Shown here piece by piece: positions 57,126-64,000 of a stretch of 64,000 nucleotides of DNA. The notes under the pieces are model-generated. The model saw only the letters and a list, made by a program, of their open reading frames with translations. It was not told where the DNA came from and did not search any database. This stretch comes from Woeseia oceani (GTDB taxonomy: Bacteria > Pseudomonadota > Gammaproteobacteria > Steroidobacterales > Woeseiaceae), in the NCBI RefSeq assembly GCF_001677435.1, contig NZ_CP016268.1, forward strand, positions 3,151,001-3,215,000. Direction: 5' to 3'. Made by a program: the position numbers and the translations under genes. Position 1 is the first letter of the stretch; each line of letters starts with the position of its first letter.

Positions 57126-57221
57126 CCGGCACAACTGACCGCGCACCGTCACGACCCGCACAAATTCACCGGGAACAGCGCTGGCCTGGCACACTGGCAA
57201 GTTGCCAAAAAGGCACGACAA

Positions 57222-58019
57222 TCAAAGCAAGACGTAGACGATCACGCCTGCCAGCAACAGCCGGTAAACGGCGAACGGCAACAAACCGATCTTGCTGACG
57301 AAGCGCATGAAGAACTCAATACTGAGATAGGCAACGACGGCCGACACCAACGCCCCCAGCGCCAGCTCACGCCAGGCGATGGCCGTGCCGTCGAGAATTA
57401 ATGACAGAATCTTGTAGCCGCCGGCGAGCAGTATGACCGGTGCCGACAGGAGAAACGAAAAGCGCGCGGCGTCTTGCCGACTGAAGCCAAGTAACCGCCC
57501 TGCTGTAATCGTAATGCCCGAACGTGATGTACCGGGTACCAGCGCCATTGCCTGGGCCAGACCAATGATCAGCGCATCTTTCAAAGTGACATCGTTGATC
57601 GTCCGCTCGCGGCGACCCAGGTAGTCTGCCAACGCCATCAACACGCCGAAGAGCGACAGCGTAACCACCACTACAGCAGGCTCTCGAAGGTTCGCCTCGA
57701 TCCAGTCCGCGAAAGCCAGTCCGGCGATCGCTGCCGGAACGGTGCCAAGCGCGATGGCCAGTGCCATCCGCGAATCGTAGCTCTGGCGATCACCACGCAA
57801 GACGCCGAAACCGCCGCGAATAAGCCCGGCGATGTCTGTGCGAAAGTAAATGCACACAGCCGCCAGAGAACCCATGTGCACCGCAACGTCGAACATGAGG
57901 CCCTGATCTTCCCACTGTGCGAATGCCGGTACGAGCACCAAATGGCCGGAACTCGAGATCGGCAGGAATTCAGTAAGCCCCTGGAAAATGGCGAGGACGA
58001 TGATATGCAGAGTAGTCAA
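57222..58019 (-). CDS. uppP: Undecaprenyl-diphosphate phosphatase
   Basis: Integral membrane phosphatase (265 aa, about eight helices) that recycles the cell-wall lipid carrier. The N-terminal signature TLHIIVLAIFQGLTEFLPISSSGHLVLVPAF and the second motif VPGTSRSGITITAGRLLGFSRQDAARFSFLLSAPVI carry the conserved Glu, His, Ser and Arg residues. Start is TTG 58019 with AAGGA seven bases before it; that position agrees with the family start. It converges with cca and follows midA by 45 bases on the same strand. Confidence 0.96.
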   Translation of the reverse strand: MTTLHIIVLAIFQGLTEFLPISSSGHLVLVPAFAQWEDQGLMFDVAVHMGSLAAVCIYFRTDIAGLIRGGFGVLRGDRQSYDSRMALAIALGTVPAAIAGLAFADWIEANLREPAVVVVTLSLFGVLMALADYLGRRERTINDVTLKDALIIGLAQAMALVPGTSRSGITITAGRLLGFSRQDAARFSFLLSAPVILLAGGYKILSLILDGTAIAWRELALGALVSAVVAYLSIEFFMRFVSKIGLLPFAVYRLLLAGVIVYVLL

Positions 58020-58064
58020 ACGAATGTCCTTATTCTTGTGTCGCGCAATGTACTGCGCGGCTGG

Positions 58065-59255
58065 TTATAAGACGTGGCGACGATCAGATACGGTAATAGC
58101 GGCCGGGACACTTGCACTGCCCTTGGAAAGGGCGAGGCACTTGAAGTGTTCGCCCATTTCGCCGGGCAGCGTAAGCAATTTCACCGCACGCGACAATTCG
58201 TATTGCTGCCTTTGATCCAGCTTGTCGAAGTCGGCCATTTCTTCCGCCAAACCGCCGTGCAGCAGAAACTGGCTCTGCGTCACGTAGCTCCCAACCGTCA
58301 TGCCTGCACCATCTGCTGCCTCGGCAACAGCCGTGAAATCGACCCACGCCGTCAGGTCCTGAATTCCGGGGTACAGCAATGGGTCATCGTGCGCGTGGTG
58401 CCGGAAATAACAACGCAACCAGCCGCTGTTGCGATCTGGCGCATAGTATTCGTGGCGCGCAATCCCGTAGTCGAAGAGCAAAACGACCGCATCCTGGACG
58501 CTATCAGCAAGGTCGCCAATCCAGCCCTGCAAGCCCGGCGAGAACTCCGATTGGTAGCCGGCGGGCAACTCGCTGCCCAGGTCCTTTTCGATTGCGCGGA
58601 CACCCGCCGTAAGCCACTCCGGCGCCGTCGCTACCCGCCAGACGAAACCCGACTCATCCAGCGCAACTCTGAGCTGAGCAACCTCGCCGTCCACTTTGAT
58701 AAAGCGTTCGACCGGCAGTGCATCGGCCACCTCGTTGGCGACAACCACCCCGCGAAAACCCGCGGGCAGTTGCTGTATCCACTCAACCCGGCCCAGCATT
58801 GAGGGCAACTGCTCACGAATCAGCTGTTGCTGCCTGTCACGCAAGTCGGCTGAAACATCGAGTATCTGGTAGCGCTCGGGCAAGCAATCCAATTCCTCGA
58901 GCTTTTGCAAAATCTGTACTGCGAGTGCGCCGCTACCGGCGCCGAGTTCCAGTATCCGGCCACCGGCAATACCGCTGAGCACTGCCGCACATTGCGTGGC
59001 GAGGACCCGGCCGAACAATGGCGACACTTCCGGAGCCGTGACGAAATCACCGTCGGCGCCGAATTTCCGCGTACCGGCGACGTAATAACCCAACCCCGGA
59101 GCGTACAGAGCGTGCTGCATGAACTCGCCAAAGCTGATGCTGCCACCTGCGGTTTCAATAGCGCGCACCAGACTCGCAGACACACGCTTGCTGTGCTGCA
59201 AACTGTCGGGATGCGGCTCGGGCAAGTTGTTAGCTGGGGTGCGTTGCGGTTGCAT
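58065..59255 (-). CDS. SAM-dependent methyltransferase of the MidA/NDUFAF7 family
   Basis: Class I methyltransferase of the MidA/NDUFAF7 family (396 aa from ATG 59255). Key parts are GGSISFGEFMQHALYAPGLGYYVAGTRKFGADGDFVTAPEVSPLFG, the SAM loop RILELGAGSGALAVQILQKL, VVANEVADALPVERF, and LLFDYGIARHEYYAPDRNSGWLRCYFRHHAHDDPLLYPGIQDLTAWVDF. The mitochondrial relative methylates an arginine of complex I; the bacterial substrate is not settled. It lies between folM (divergent, 60 bp) and uppP. Confidence 0.92.
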   Translation of the reverse strand: MQPQRTPANNLPEPHPDSLQHSKRVSASLVRAIETAGGSISFGEFMQHALYAPGLGYYVAGTRKFGADGDFVTAPEVSPLFGRVLATQCAAVLSGIAGGRILELGAGSGALAVQILQKLEELDCLPERYQILDVSADLRDRQQQLIREQLPSMLGRVEWIQQLPAGFRGVVVANEVADALPVERFIKVDGEVAQLRVALDESGFVWRVATAPEWLTAGVRAIEKDLGSELPAGYQSEFSPGLQGWIGDLADSVQDAVVLLFDYGIARHEYYAPDRNSGWLRCYFRHHAHDDPLLYPGIQDLTAWVDFTAVAEAADGAGMTVGSYVTQSQFLLHGGLAEEMADFDKLDQRQQYELSRAVKLLTLPGEMGEHFKCLALSKGSASVPAAITVSDRRHVL

Positions 59256-59315
59256 AGCGGCGAATGGTATCCAACAATGGCCGCGTTTGTACTCTCTCAA
59301 GCGGAATTATTGGCA

Positions 59316-60071
59316 GTGGCAACTCCGAACAACGAAATCCTGCTCGGCAAGTGCGCGCTGATTACCGGCGCCTCCCGCCGCATTGGTGCTGGCATCGCCC
59401 TACATCTGCACTCACTGGGCGTTACCGTCGGCATTCATTGCCGCGGTTCGCTGGCCGAAGCAAAGACACTATGCGACAGCCTGAATGAAGAACGCGCCAA
59501 CAGCGCACAGGTTTTTCAGGCCGATCTCAACAACACTGCCGGGCTCGACGAGCTGCTTGCCTCATTTGTCGGCTGGGCGGGCGGCCTGGACATCCTTGTC
59601 AACAACGCGTCGAGCTTCTACCCGACACCGCTGGGCACAATCACCGAGTCAGACTGGGACGATCTCGTTGGCAGCAACCTCAAGGCACCGCTGTTTTTGA
59701 GCCAAAGCGCCGCCGGCGAACTGCGTCGTCGCCGCGGCTGTATCGTGAACCTGATCGATATCCACGCGCAACGACCGCTGCGTGATCACAGCGTTTACGG
59801 CTCGGCCAAAGCAGGACTCGCTATGTTGACCCGCTCGTTGGCCAAAGACCTCGCACCCGAGGTTCGGGTCAACGGCATCGCACCTGGTGCGATCATGTGG
59901 CCGGAAGACGGCATGAGTGCCGACGCGAAAGCATCGATATTGCGGCAGATTCCGCTGGGCACACCGGGTACAGCCGAGGATATCGCAGAGTGTGTCGAGT
60001 ATCTGGCAACTGCCAGTTACGTGACGGGACAAATCATTGCCGTTGACGGTGGCCGCAGTATCGGCTGGTAG
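59316..60071 (+). CDS. folM: Pteridine reductase / dihydromonapterin reductase (SDR family)
   Basis: Short-chain dehydrogenase (251 aa from GTG 59316) likely reducing dihydromonapterin or dihydrofolate with NADPH. The cofactor loop is ITGASRRIGAGIALHLHSLG, with the Arg pair typical of NADPH-linked pteridine reductases, followed by NNASSFYPTPL, the active-site YGSAKAG Tyr and Lys, and VNGIAPGAIMWPE. The start is uncertain: ATG 59277 would add 13 residues and leave only 21 bp to the divergent midA ATG. It faces folK-folB, supporting a pterin role. Confidence 0.88.
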   Translation: MATPNNEILLGKCALITGASRRIGAGIALHLHSLGVTVGIHCRGSLAEAKTLCDSLNEERANSAQVFQADLNNTAGLDELLASFVGWAGGLDILVNNASSFYPTPLGTITESDWDDLVGSNLKAPLFLSQSAAGELRRRRGCIVNLIDIHAQRPLRDHSVYGSAKAGLAMLTRSLAKDLAPEVRVNGIAPGAIMWPEDGMSADAKASILRQIPLGTPGTAEDIAECVEYLATASYVTGQIIAVDGGRSIGW

Positions 60072-60092
60072 ATAGTCAGTCCGGAAATGGCA

Positions 60093-60584
60093 CTAGCTGA
60101 GCGCAAACCCCAGTTCGACCCTGTCCAGTCGGTGTTCCGCGCACTGTTTCGCGGCCAGGTGCTCTGCCATCGTCATGCCGGTCAGCGGGTGGCGCAGGTT
60201 GGGTGCCAGCTCGGCCAACGGCTTTAAGACGAACAGGTAGTCCAGCACATCCTCGCGAGGCAAAGGCGGCTTGTCCTGGATGCGGTCACCGTACAGCAGC
60301 AAATCGATATCCAGCGTGCGCGATACCAGCCGGTCACCGCCGCGCACCCGGCTCGCCAGATCGTGAATTTGCTCGAACGACTCCAGCAATTGTTCCGGCG
60401 TCTGCTCGCAATCGAATGCCGCGACCATGTTCAGGAAATCGTCGCCGTCAAAACCGACAGCCGGGTTTCGATAGACTGGCGATACGTCGAGCTGGTGGTA
60501 GCGAGCTGCCAGCTCACGGATAGCGAGTTGCAGGTTTTGCTCGGGACGAAGATTGCTGCCGATGCCGACATAAACTCTGGTCAC
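60093..60584 (-). CDS. folK: 2-amino-4-hydroxy-6-hydroxymethyldihydropteridine pyrophosphokinase
   Basis: Transfers pyrophosphate from ATP to hydroxymethyl-dihydropterin in folate synthesis (163 aa). It begins TRVYVGIGSNLRPEQNLQLAI and includes SPVYRNPAVGFDGDDFLNMV and the diagnostic RVRGGDRLVSRTLDIDLLLYGD with the two Mg-binding Asp residues, then LPREDVLDYLFVLKPLAELAP. The start is GTG 60584, eight bases after the folB stop. The folM-folK-folB grouping ties three pterin enzymes together. Confidence 0.95.
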   Translation of the reverse strand: MTRVYVGIGSNLRPEQNLQLAIRELAARYHQLDVSPVYRNPAVGFDGDDFLNMVAAFDCEQTPEQLLESFEQIHDLASRVRGGDRLVSRTLDIDLLLYGDRIQDKPPLPREDVLDYLFVLKPLAELAPNLRHPLTGMTMAEHLAAKQCAEHRLDRVELGFALS

Positions 60585-60592
60585 AGCAATAC

Positions 60593-60952
60593 TCAATCGT
60601 CGGTCTGGCTGCGGCGTATCTGCACACCGACATCGCGGGCGCCGCGGATAGCTCCCGGTTTGTTCACTCTCACCTGCACCCACGGCACGGCAAATTCGTC
60701 GAGAATCAAGCCCGCGATTTTCTCGGCCATGGTTTCCACCAGCTGAAAGCTCGAGTCCGACACGAAAGCCTTGACCCGCTTGGCCACCAGTTTGTAATTC
60801 AGAGTGTCGTCGATGCAATCACTGGCGGCCGCAGCGCGAATGTCCGCACCCATTTCAAGATCGATGCTGACCGTCTGCCGAATCTTGCGCTCCCAATCCC
60901 AGATACCGACGACGGTATCGACCCGCAAGTCGCTCAAGAAAATAGTATCCAT
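60593..60952 (-). CDS. folB: Dihydroneopterin aldolase
   Basis: Folate-pathway aldolase (119 aa) releasing glycolaldehyde from dihydroneopterin. It starts MDTIFLSDLRVDTVVGIWDWERKIRQTVSIDLEM, with the catalytic-site IWDWE, then DTLNYKLVAKRVKAFVSDSSFQLVETMAEKIAGLIL and VRVNKPGAIRGARDVGVQI with the catalytic Lys. Length fits FolB. ATG 60952 lies 16 bases after the tsaD stop. plsY, often beside folB in enterics, is absent here. Confidence 0.95.
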   Translation of the reverse strand: MDTIFLSDLRVDTVVGIWDWERKIRQTVSIDLEMGADIRAAAASDCIDDTLNYKLVAKRVKAFVSDSSFQLVETMAEKIAGLILDEFAVPWVQVRVNKPGAIRGARDVGVQIRRSQTDD

Positions 60953-60968
60953 AACTAATTTTGATCCT

Positions 60969-61982
60969 TCAGATCGCGCCGGGCGGCGATAAAGAGTCGA
61001 GACGCCAGCGTGCCATTGCGGCAATACTGCCGGGTGCCGCCGCGTCGTGTAAACGGCACGCGCCGGCCACCGCAATCATCGCACCATTGTCGGTGCAGAA
61101 CTCCAGTCTCGGGTAGAACACCTGGCCACTGAAGCGCTCGGCAAGCTGTTCGCGCAAGCGGCTGTTCGCTCCCACACCGCCGGCAATGACGACCCGCTGA
61201 AATCCCTGCTCTTTGGCGGCCCGAATTGTCTTGCCGACGAGGGTATCGACAACAGCTTCCTGAAACGACGCGGCGATATCAGCGCGCTGCTGCTCCAGCG
61301 TGCCGTCGTCCTCCGCTTTGCGCACCGCCAGCATGACCGCCGTTTTCAGACCGCTGAAACTGAAGTCATGGCCGGGCCGGTTCAACATGGGCCGCGGCAA
61401 CGCAATTGCGTCAGGATTGCCGGCTACAGCCAGACGCGCGAGCGCCGGCCCACCGGGATACGGCAAGCCCAGCAGTTTTGCCGTTTTGTCGAAGGCTTCA
61501 CCGGCCGCGTCATCCAGCGTGGTACCGAGTACCGTGTATTCACCGATCCCCGCGACACCAACCAGCATGGTATGACCACCGGACACCAGCAGCGCAAGAA
61601 AGGGAAAAGCCGGGGCCTCGTCCTCGAGCATGGGCGCCAACAGGTGGCCTTCCATGTGATGGATACTGATCACCGGCACTTGCCAGGCCAGGGCCAGACC
61701 ATTGGCCAGCCCGCTGCCGACCATCAAGGCACCGACGAGGCCCGGTCCGGCTGTATAGGCAACGGCGTCGGGACGTTCAATGCCCGCGTTGGACAGCACC
61801 TCCCGTACCAGCGGCAGCAAGCGGCGAATATGGTCGCGCGAGGCGATTTCCGGGACCACACCGCCATAGACCGCGTGCAGGTCAACCTGGCTGTGCAATG
61901 ACTGCGCCAGCAAGCCGCGCTCCGTATCAAAGACGGCGGCACCGGTCTCGTCGCAACTGGTTTCTATTCCGAGGACTTGCAT
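60969..61982 (-). CDS. tsaD: tRNA N6-threonylcarbamoyladenosine synthase subunit TsaD
   Basis: Essential ASKHA-fold subunit that transfers threonylcarbamoyl to A37 of ANN-decoding tRNAs (337 aa). It starts [19 protein letters not shown] and contains the metal motif [59 protein letters not shown], and the ATP-site [15 protein letters not shown] plus CTDNGAMIA. Upstream codons to 62036 are not family-like. It is divergent from rpsU, the classical arrangement. Confidence 0.97.
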   Translation of the reverse strand: MQVLGIETSCDETGAAVFDTERGLLAQSLHSQVDLHAVYGGVVPEIASRDHIRRLLPLVREVLSNAGIERPDAVAYTAGPGLVGALMVGSGLANGLALAWQVPVISIHHMEGHLLAPMLEDEAPAFPFLALLVSGGHTMLVGVAGIGEYTVLGTTLDDAAGEAFDKTAKLLGLPYPGGPALARLAVAGNPDAIALPRPMLNRPGHDFSFSGLKTAVMLAVRKAEDDGTLEQQRADIAASFQEAVVDTLVGKTIRAAKEQGFQRVVIAGGVGANSRLREQLAERFSGQVFYPRLEFCTDNGAMIAVAGACRLHDAAAPGSIAAMARWRLDSLSPPGAI

Positions 61983-62052
61983 AGGCGCCGCATCATACCC
62001 CAGCGCCCGGCCTGCACCAGCCTCTGCACCCGCCAAAAAGTGCTCGAAGGCT

Positions 62053-62081
62053 TTGCAATGTGCCGATTCTGCCGATATTAT
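62053..62081 (+). promoter_or_regulatory. Sigma-70 promoter for rpsU
   Basis: TTGCAA (62053-62058) and TATTAT (62076-62081) are separated by exactly 17 bases, a near-consensus promoter facing rpsU. The start of transcription should fall near 62088, giving a leader of about 55 nt that includes the hairpin at 62093-62109. Confidence 0.7.
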
Positions 62082-62092
62082 GGCTGGTCTGC

Positions 62093-62116
62093 CCCGGCCC
62101 CGTGCCGGGTTTCTTT
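62093..62116 (+). terminator. Terminator-like hairpin in the rpsU leader
   Basis: cccggc (62093-62098) pairs with gccggg (62104-62109) around a 5-nt loop and is followed by tttcttt (62110-62116). It lies a few bases after the predicted start of transcription and 28 bases before the rpsU ATG. It could act as an early attenuator or simply as a 5' stabiliser. Confidence 0.5.
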
Positions 62117-62143
62117 GTCTCCAAATACAGAATCGATAATCGT

Positions 62144-62359
62144 ATGCCCAGTGTCCGCATCAAGGAAAACGAATATTTCGACGCCGCCCTGCGCCGCTTC
62201 AAGCGCGCCTGCGAGAAAGCCGGCGTTCTGACCGAACTGCGTCGCCGCGAGTTTTATGAAAAGCCGACCCAGGAGCGCAAGCGCAAGAAAGCTGCCGCTG
62301 TTAAACGCCACCTGAAGCGCATTTCTCGCGAAGCAGCCCGTCGCAAGCGCCTGTACTGA
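62144..62359 (+). CDS. rpsU: 30S ribosomal protein S21
   Basis: Small basic ribosomal protein of the 30S platform near the anti-Shine-Dalgarno end of 16S rRNA (71 aa). [56 protein letters not shown] matches gammaproteobacterial S21 in length and sequence. It is the first gene of the macromolecular synthesis operon (rpsU-dnaG-rpoD in E. coli), here with yqeY inserted. The leader lacks a strong ribosome site, as is common for rpsU. Confidence 0.98.
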   Translation: MPSVRIKENEYFDAALRRFKRACEKAGVLTELRRREFYEKPTQERKRKKAAAVKRHLKRISREAARRKRLY

Positions 62360-62426
62360 GCAATTCTCCTTACAGCAGAGCTCCGCATGACCGGGAGCCT
62401 GCTACCGACGCCGCCGTAGCGCTCTC

Positions 62427-62873
62427 ATGACGCTCAAAGAACGCATTCAGAACGACATGAAACTTGCCATGAAGGCGGGTGACAAGCACCGTCTGAAAGT
62501 GGTGCGGATGACTCTGGCGGCGATCAAGCAGATTGAAATAGATCAGCGTACCGAGCTGGACGACCCGGCCGTCAGTGGCGTGCTGACCAAGATGGTCAAA
62601 CAGCGCCGGGATTCGGTGTCACAGTTCACCGCGGGCGACCGCCAGGATCTGGCCGATATCGAACTCGCGGAAATCGCGGTACTCGAAGACTATATGCCGG
62701 AAGCCCTCAGCGAGGCGGAACTCGACACCCTGATTGACAAAGCCATTGCTGACACCGGCGCAGAGGGCATGCGTGACATGGGCAAGGTCATGACCATCGT
62801 GAAGGCAGAAGCTGAAGGCCGTGCCGATATGGGCAAAGTCAGCGGCCGTGTGAAAGCCCGCCTGACCGGCTGA
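62427..62873 (+). CDS. yqeY: GatB/YqeY domain-containing protein
   Basis: Stand-alone YqeY domain protein (148 aa), related to the tail domain of GatB. The sequence shows MTLKERIQNDMKLAMKAGDKHRLKVVRMTLAAIKQIEIDQR, the central VLTKMVKQRRDSVSQFTAGDRQDLADIELAEIAVLEDYMPEALSEAEL and the C-terminal GKVMTIVKAEAEGRADMGKVSGRVKARL. A role in tRNA-linked amidation has been suggested but is unproven. Its place between rpsU and dnaG is common outside enterics. Confidence 0.95.
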   Translation: MTLKERIQNDMKLAMKAGDKHRLKVVRMTLAAIKQIEIDQRTELDDPAVSGVLTKMVKQRRDSVSQFTAGDRQDLADIELAEIAVLEDYMPEALSEAELDTLIDKAIADTGAEGMRDMGKVMTIVKAEAEGRADMGKVSGRVKARLTG

Positions 62874-62879
62874 GCCCAG

Positions 62880-62899
62880 CACCCCGTTTTTCGGGGGTG
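62880..62899 (+). other. G/C-rich hairpin between yqeY and dnaG
   Basis: caccccg (62880-62886) pairs with cgggggtg (62892-62899) around ttttt, with one bulged G. It starts seven bases after the yqeY stop and has no T-run downstream. In E. coli a partial terminator before dnaG lowers primase output; this hairpin is placed similarly, but its effect is inferred. Confidence 0.4.
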
Positions 62900-63047
62900 G
62901 CATGTGCGGCACGATTGGCTATTCTTCCAGGCACGCGCAATCCACAACCGCCGAGCCGCAAGTGCCGCCGTTCAGAGCGCGAATTTTGCTAACAGAAACC
63001 TGCGTCAGCAGGACCCTTCCGCCTGAGAGTATTCGTTTAACAGACTT

Positions 63048-64000
63048 ATGAGCGGCCTCATTCCTCAGCATTTTATCGATGACCTGATTGCTCGGGCCGA
63101 TATCGTTGAAGTACTGGGCCGGCGCATCCCGCTCAAGAAAGCGGGCCGCGAATTCAAGGCTGTCTGCCCGTTCCACGACGAGAAAACACCGTCGTTCACC
63201 GTCAGCCCGCACAAAGGTTTTTACCATTGCTTTGGTTGTGGAGCACACGGCACCGCGCTGGGCTTTCTGATGGAATTCGAGCATCTGAGTTTTGTCGACG
63301 CGGTTGAAGCACTGGCCTCGTCAATGGGCGTTGAAGTACCGCGCGAAGATGGCCAGCGGCCGGCACGACGCTACGACGAACTCTACGAACTGCTCGCACG
63401 GGTTGAACGCCACTACCAGAGCGAATTGCGTGACCACCAACCCGCTGTCGACTACCTGAAACGCCGTGATATCGACGGCGCCACGGCCAAACGCTACGGC
63501 ATAGGCTATGCGGCCGCTGGCTGGAGCCAGCTGCTGGACAAGTTCGGCGACTCTCCGGAAGCGATCGAACGCTTGCTGGCAACCGGCCTCATCATTCGCA
63601 AAGACAACGGCCAGCACTATGACCGGTTTCGCGAGCGCATCATGTACCCGATCCGGGATTCCCGCGGTCGTTGCATCGGCTTTGGCGGCCGGGTCATGGG
63701 CGACGAAGAACCCAAGTACCTCAACTCGCCGGAAACAGCCCTGTTCCACAAGGGACGTGAACTGTACGGTCTGTACGAGGCACGCCAGGCCATACGCCAT
63801 ATCGAACGGCTGGTCGTCGTCGAGGGTTACATGGACGTCATTGGCCTTGCCCGCCATGGCATCGACTTTGCGGTAGCCACATTGGGTACAGCGACCACAG
63901 AGGACCACCTGAACCGTCTGTTCAGACTGTCTGACGACGTCTTTTTCAGTTTTGATGGCGACCGCGCAGGCCGCGCTGCCGCCTGGCGAGCGCTGGAAAC
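63048..64000 (+). CDS. dnaG: DNA primase, N-terminal part (cut by the window edge)
   Basis: Primase that lays RNA primers at the replication fork; the first 317 codons are seen. The N-terminal CHC2 zinc finger is CPFHDEKTPSFTVSPHKGFYHCFGCGAHG. The RNA polymerase core follows, with FRERIMYPIRDSRGRCIGFGGRVM and KYLNSPETALFHKGRELYGLYEARQAI, then the Toprim start VVVEGYMDVIGLARHGIDFAVATLGTATT and FSFDGDRAGRAAA with metal-binding Glu and Asp residues. rpoD is expected downstream, outside the window. Confidence 0.97.
   Translation, partial: MSGLIPQHFIDDLIARADIVEVLGRRIPLKKAGREFKAVCPFHDEKTPSFTVSPHKGFYHCFGCGAHGTALGFLMEFEHLSFVDAVEALASSMGVEVPREDGQRPARRYDELYELLARVERHYQSELRDHQPAVDYLKRRDIDGATAKRYGIGYAAAGWSQLLDKFGDSPEAIERLLATGLIIRKDNGQHYDRFRERIMYPIRDSRGRCIGFGGRVMGDEEPKYLNSPETALFHKGRELYGLYEARQAIRHIERLVVVEGYMDVIGLARHGIDFAVATLGTATTEDHLNRLFRLSDDVFFSFDGDRAGRAAAWRALE

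Noticed and set aside
58905-59315. Long N-terminal extension of FolM
   Set aside because: These codons lie antisense within midA and do not resemble SDR proteins.

Overview
The window reads as ordinary, tightly packed chromosome of a Gram-negative gammaproteobacterium with moderately high GC. The evidence is the set of conserved neighbourhoods: petA-petB, the yrbG-kdsD-kdsC-lptC-lptA-lptB-rpoN-hpf-ptsN-rapZ cluster of LPS export and nitrogen-PTS genes, tolC facing waaA-hldE, rpsU-yqeY-dnaG divergent from tsaD, and Mpl, an enzyme of murein recycling. The genus cannot be fixed from the sequence. The mix of PPi-dependent phosphofructokinase, H+-translocating pyrophosphatase and a split B12-dependent ribonucleotide reductase would suit an environmental, perhaps marine, lineage. 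No mobile element, CRISPR array, tRNA or rRNA gene was seen.

Layout. 1-2.5 kb: start of the cytochrome bc1 operon (minus), a DegS-like membrane protease and a BolA/IbaG protein. 2.6-12.1 kb: a long plus-strand run covering a Ca2+/Na+ exchanger, KDO synthesis, the Lpt transport proteins, sigma-54, ribosome hibernation, PTS-Ntr, RapZ and MgtE. 12.1-18.5 kb: a patatin lipase, an exported peroxiredoxin, and a minus-strand acylase-MoxR-VWA group. 18.5-24.7 kb: lower glycolysis on the minus strand (tkt, gap, pgk, pyk). 24.9-29.2 kb: methyl cycle (metK, ahcY), a CpdA-like phosphodiesterase and a TraB/GumN protein. 29.2-35.1 kb: rubredoxin, hemL, a LON-domain protein, mpl, an unknown membrane protein, rnd and adk. 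35.4-39 kb: PPi-PFK, a 260-nt structured leader and H+-PPase. 39-50 kb: a dual GGDEF/EAL protein, pcm, rhodanese, tolC, waaA, hldE and the two-gene class II RNR. 50-57 kb: a 1.07-kb segment of uncertain content, DegP/MucD, Slt, a lipoprotein peptidase and cca. 57-64 kb: uppP, midA, folM/folK/folB, tsaD, rpsU, yqeY and the start of dnaG.

Common themes are envelope building (KdsD/KdsC, WaaA, HldE, LptABC, UppP, Mpl, Slt, TolC), envelope stress proteolysis (two HtrA proteases) and pyrophosphate-linked carbon metabolism. No convincing new multi-gene system was found. The best leads are local: the structured leader before hppA, a CpdA gene with no usable start codon ahead of its first metal-binding motif, a terminator-like hairpin just after a strong promoter at rpsU, a palindrome over the tolC promoter, and the unexplained segment before degP.
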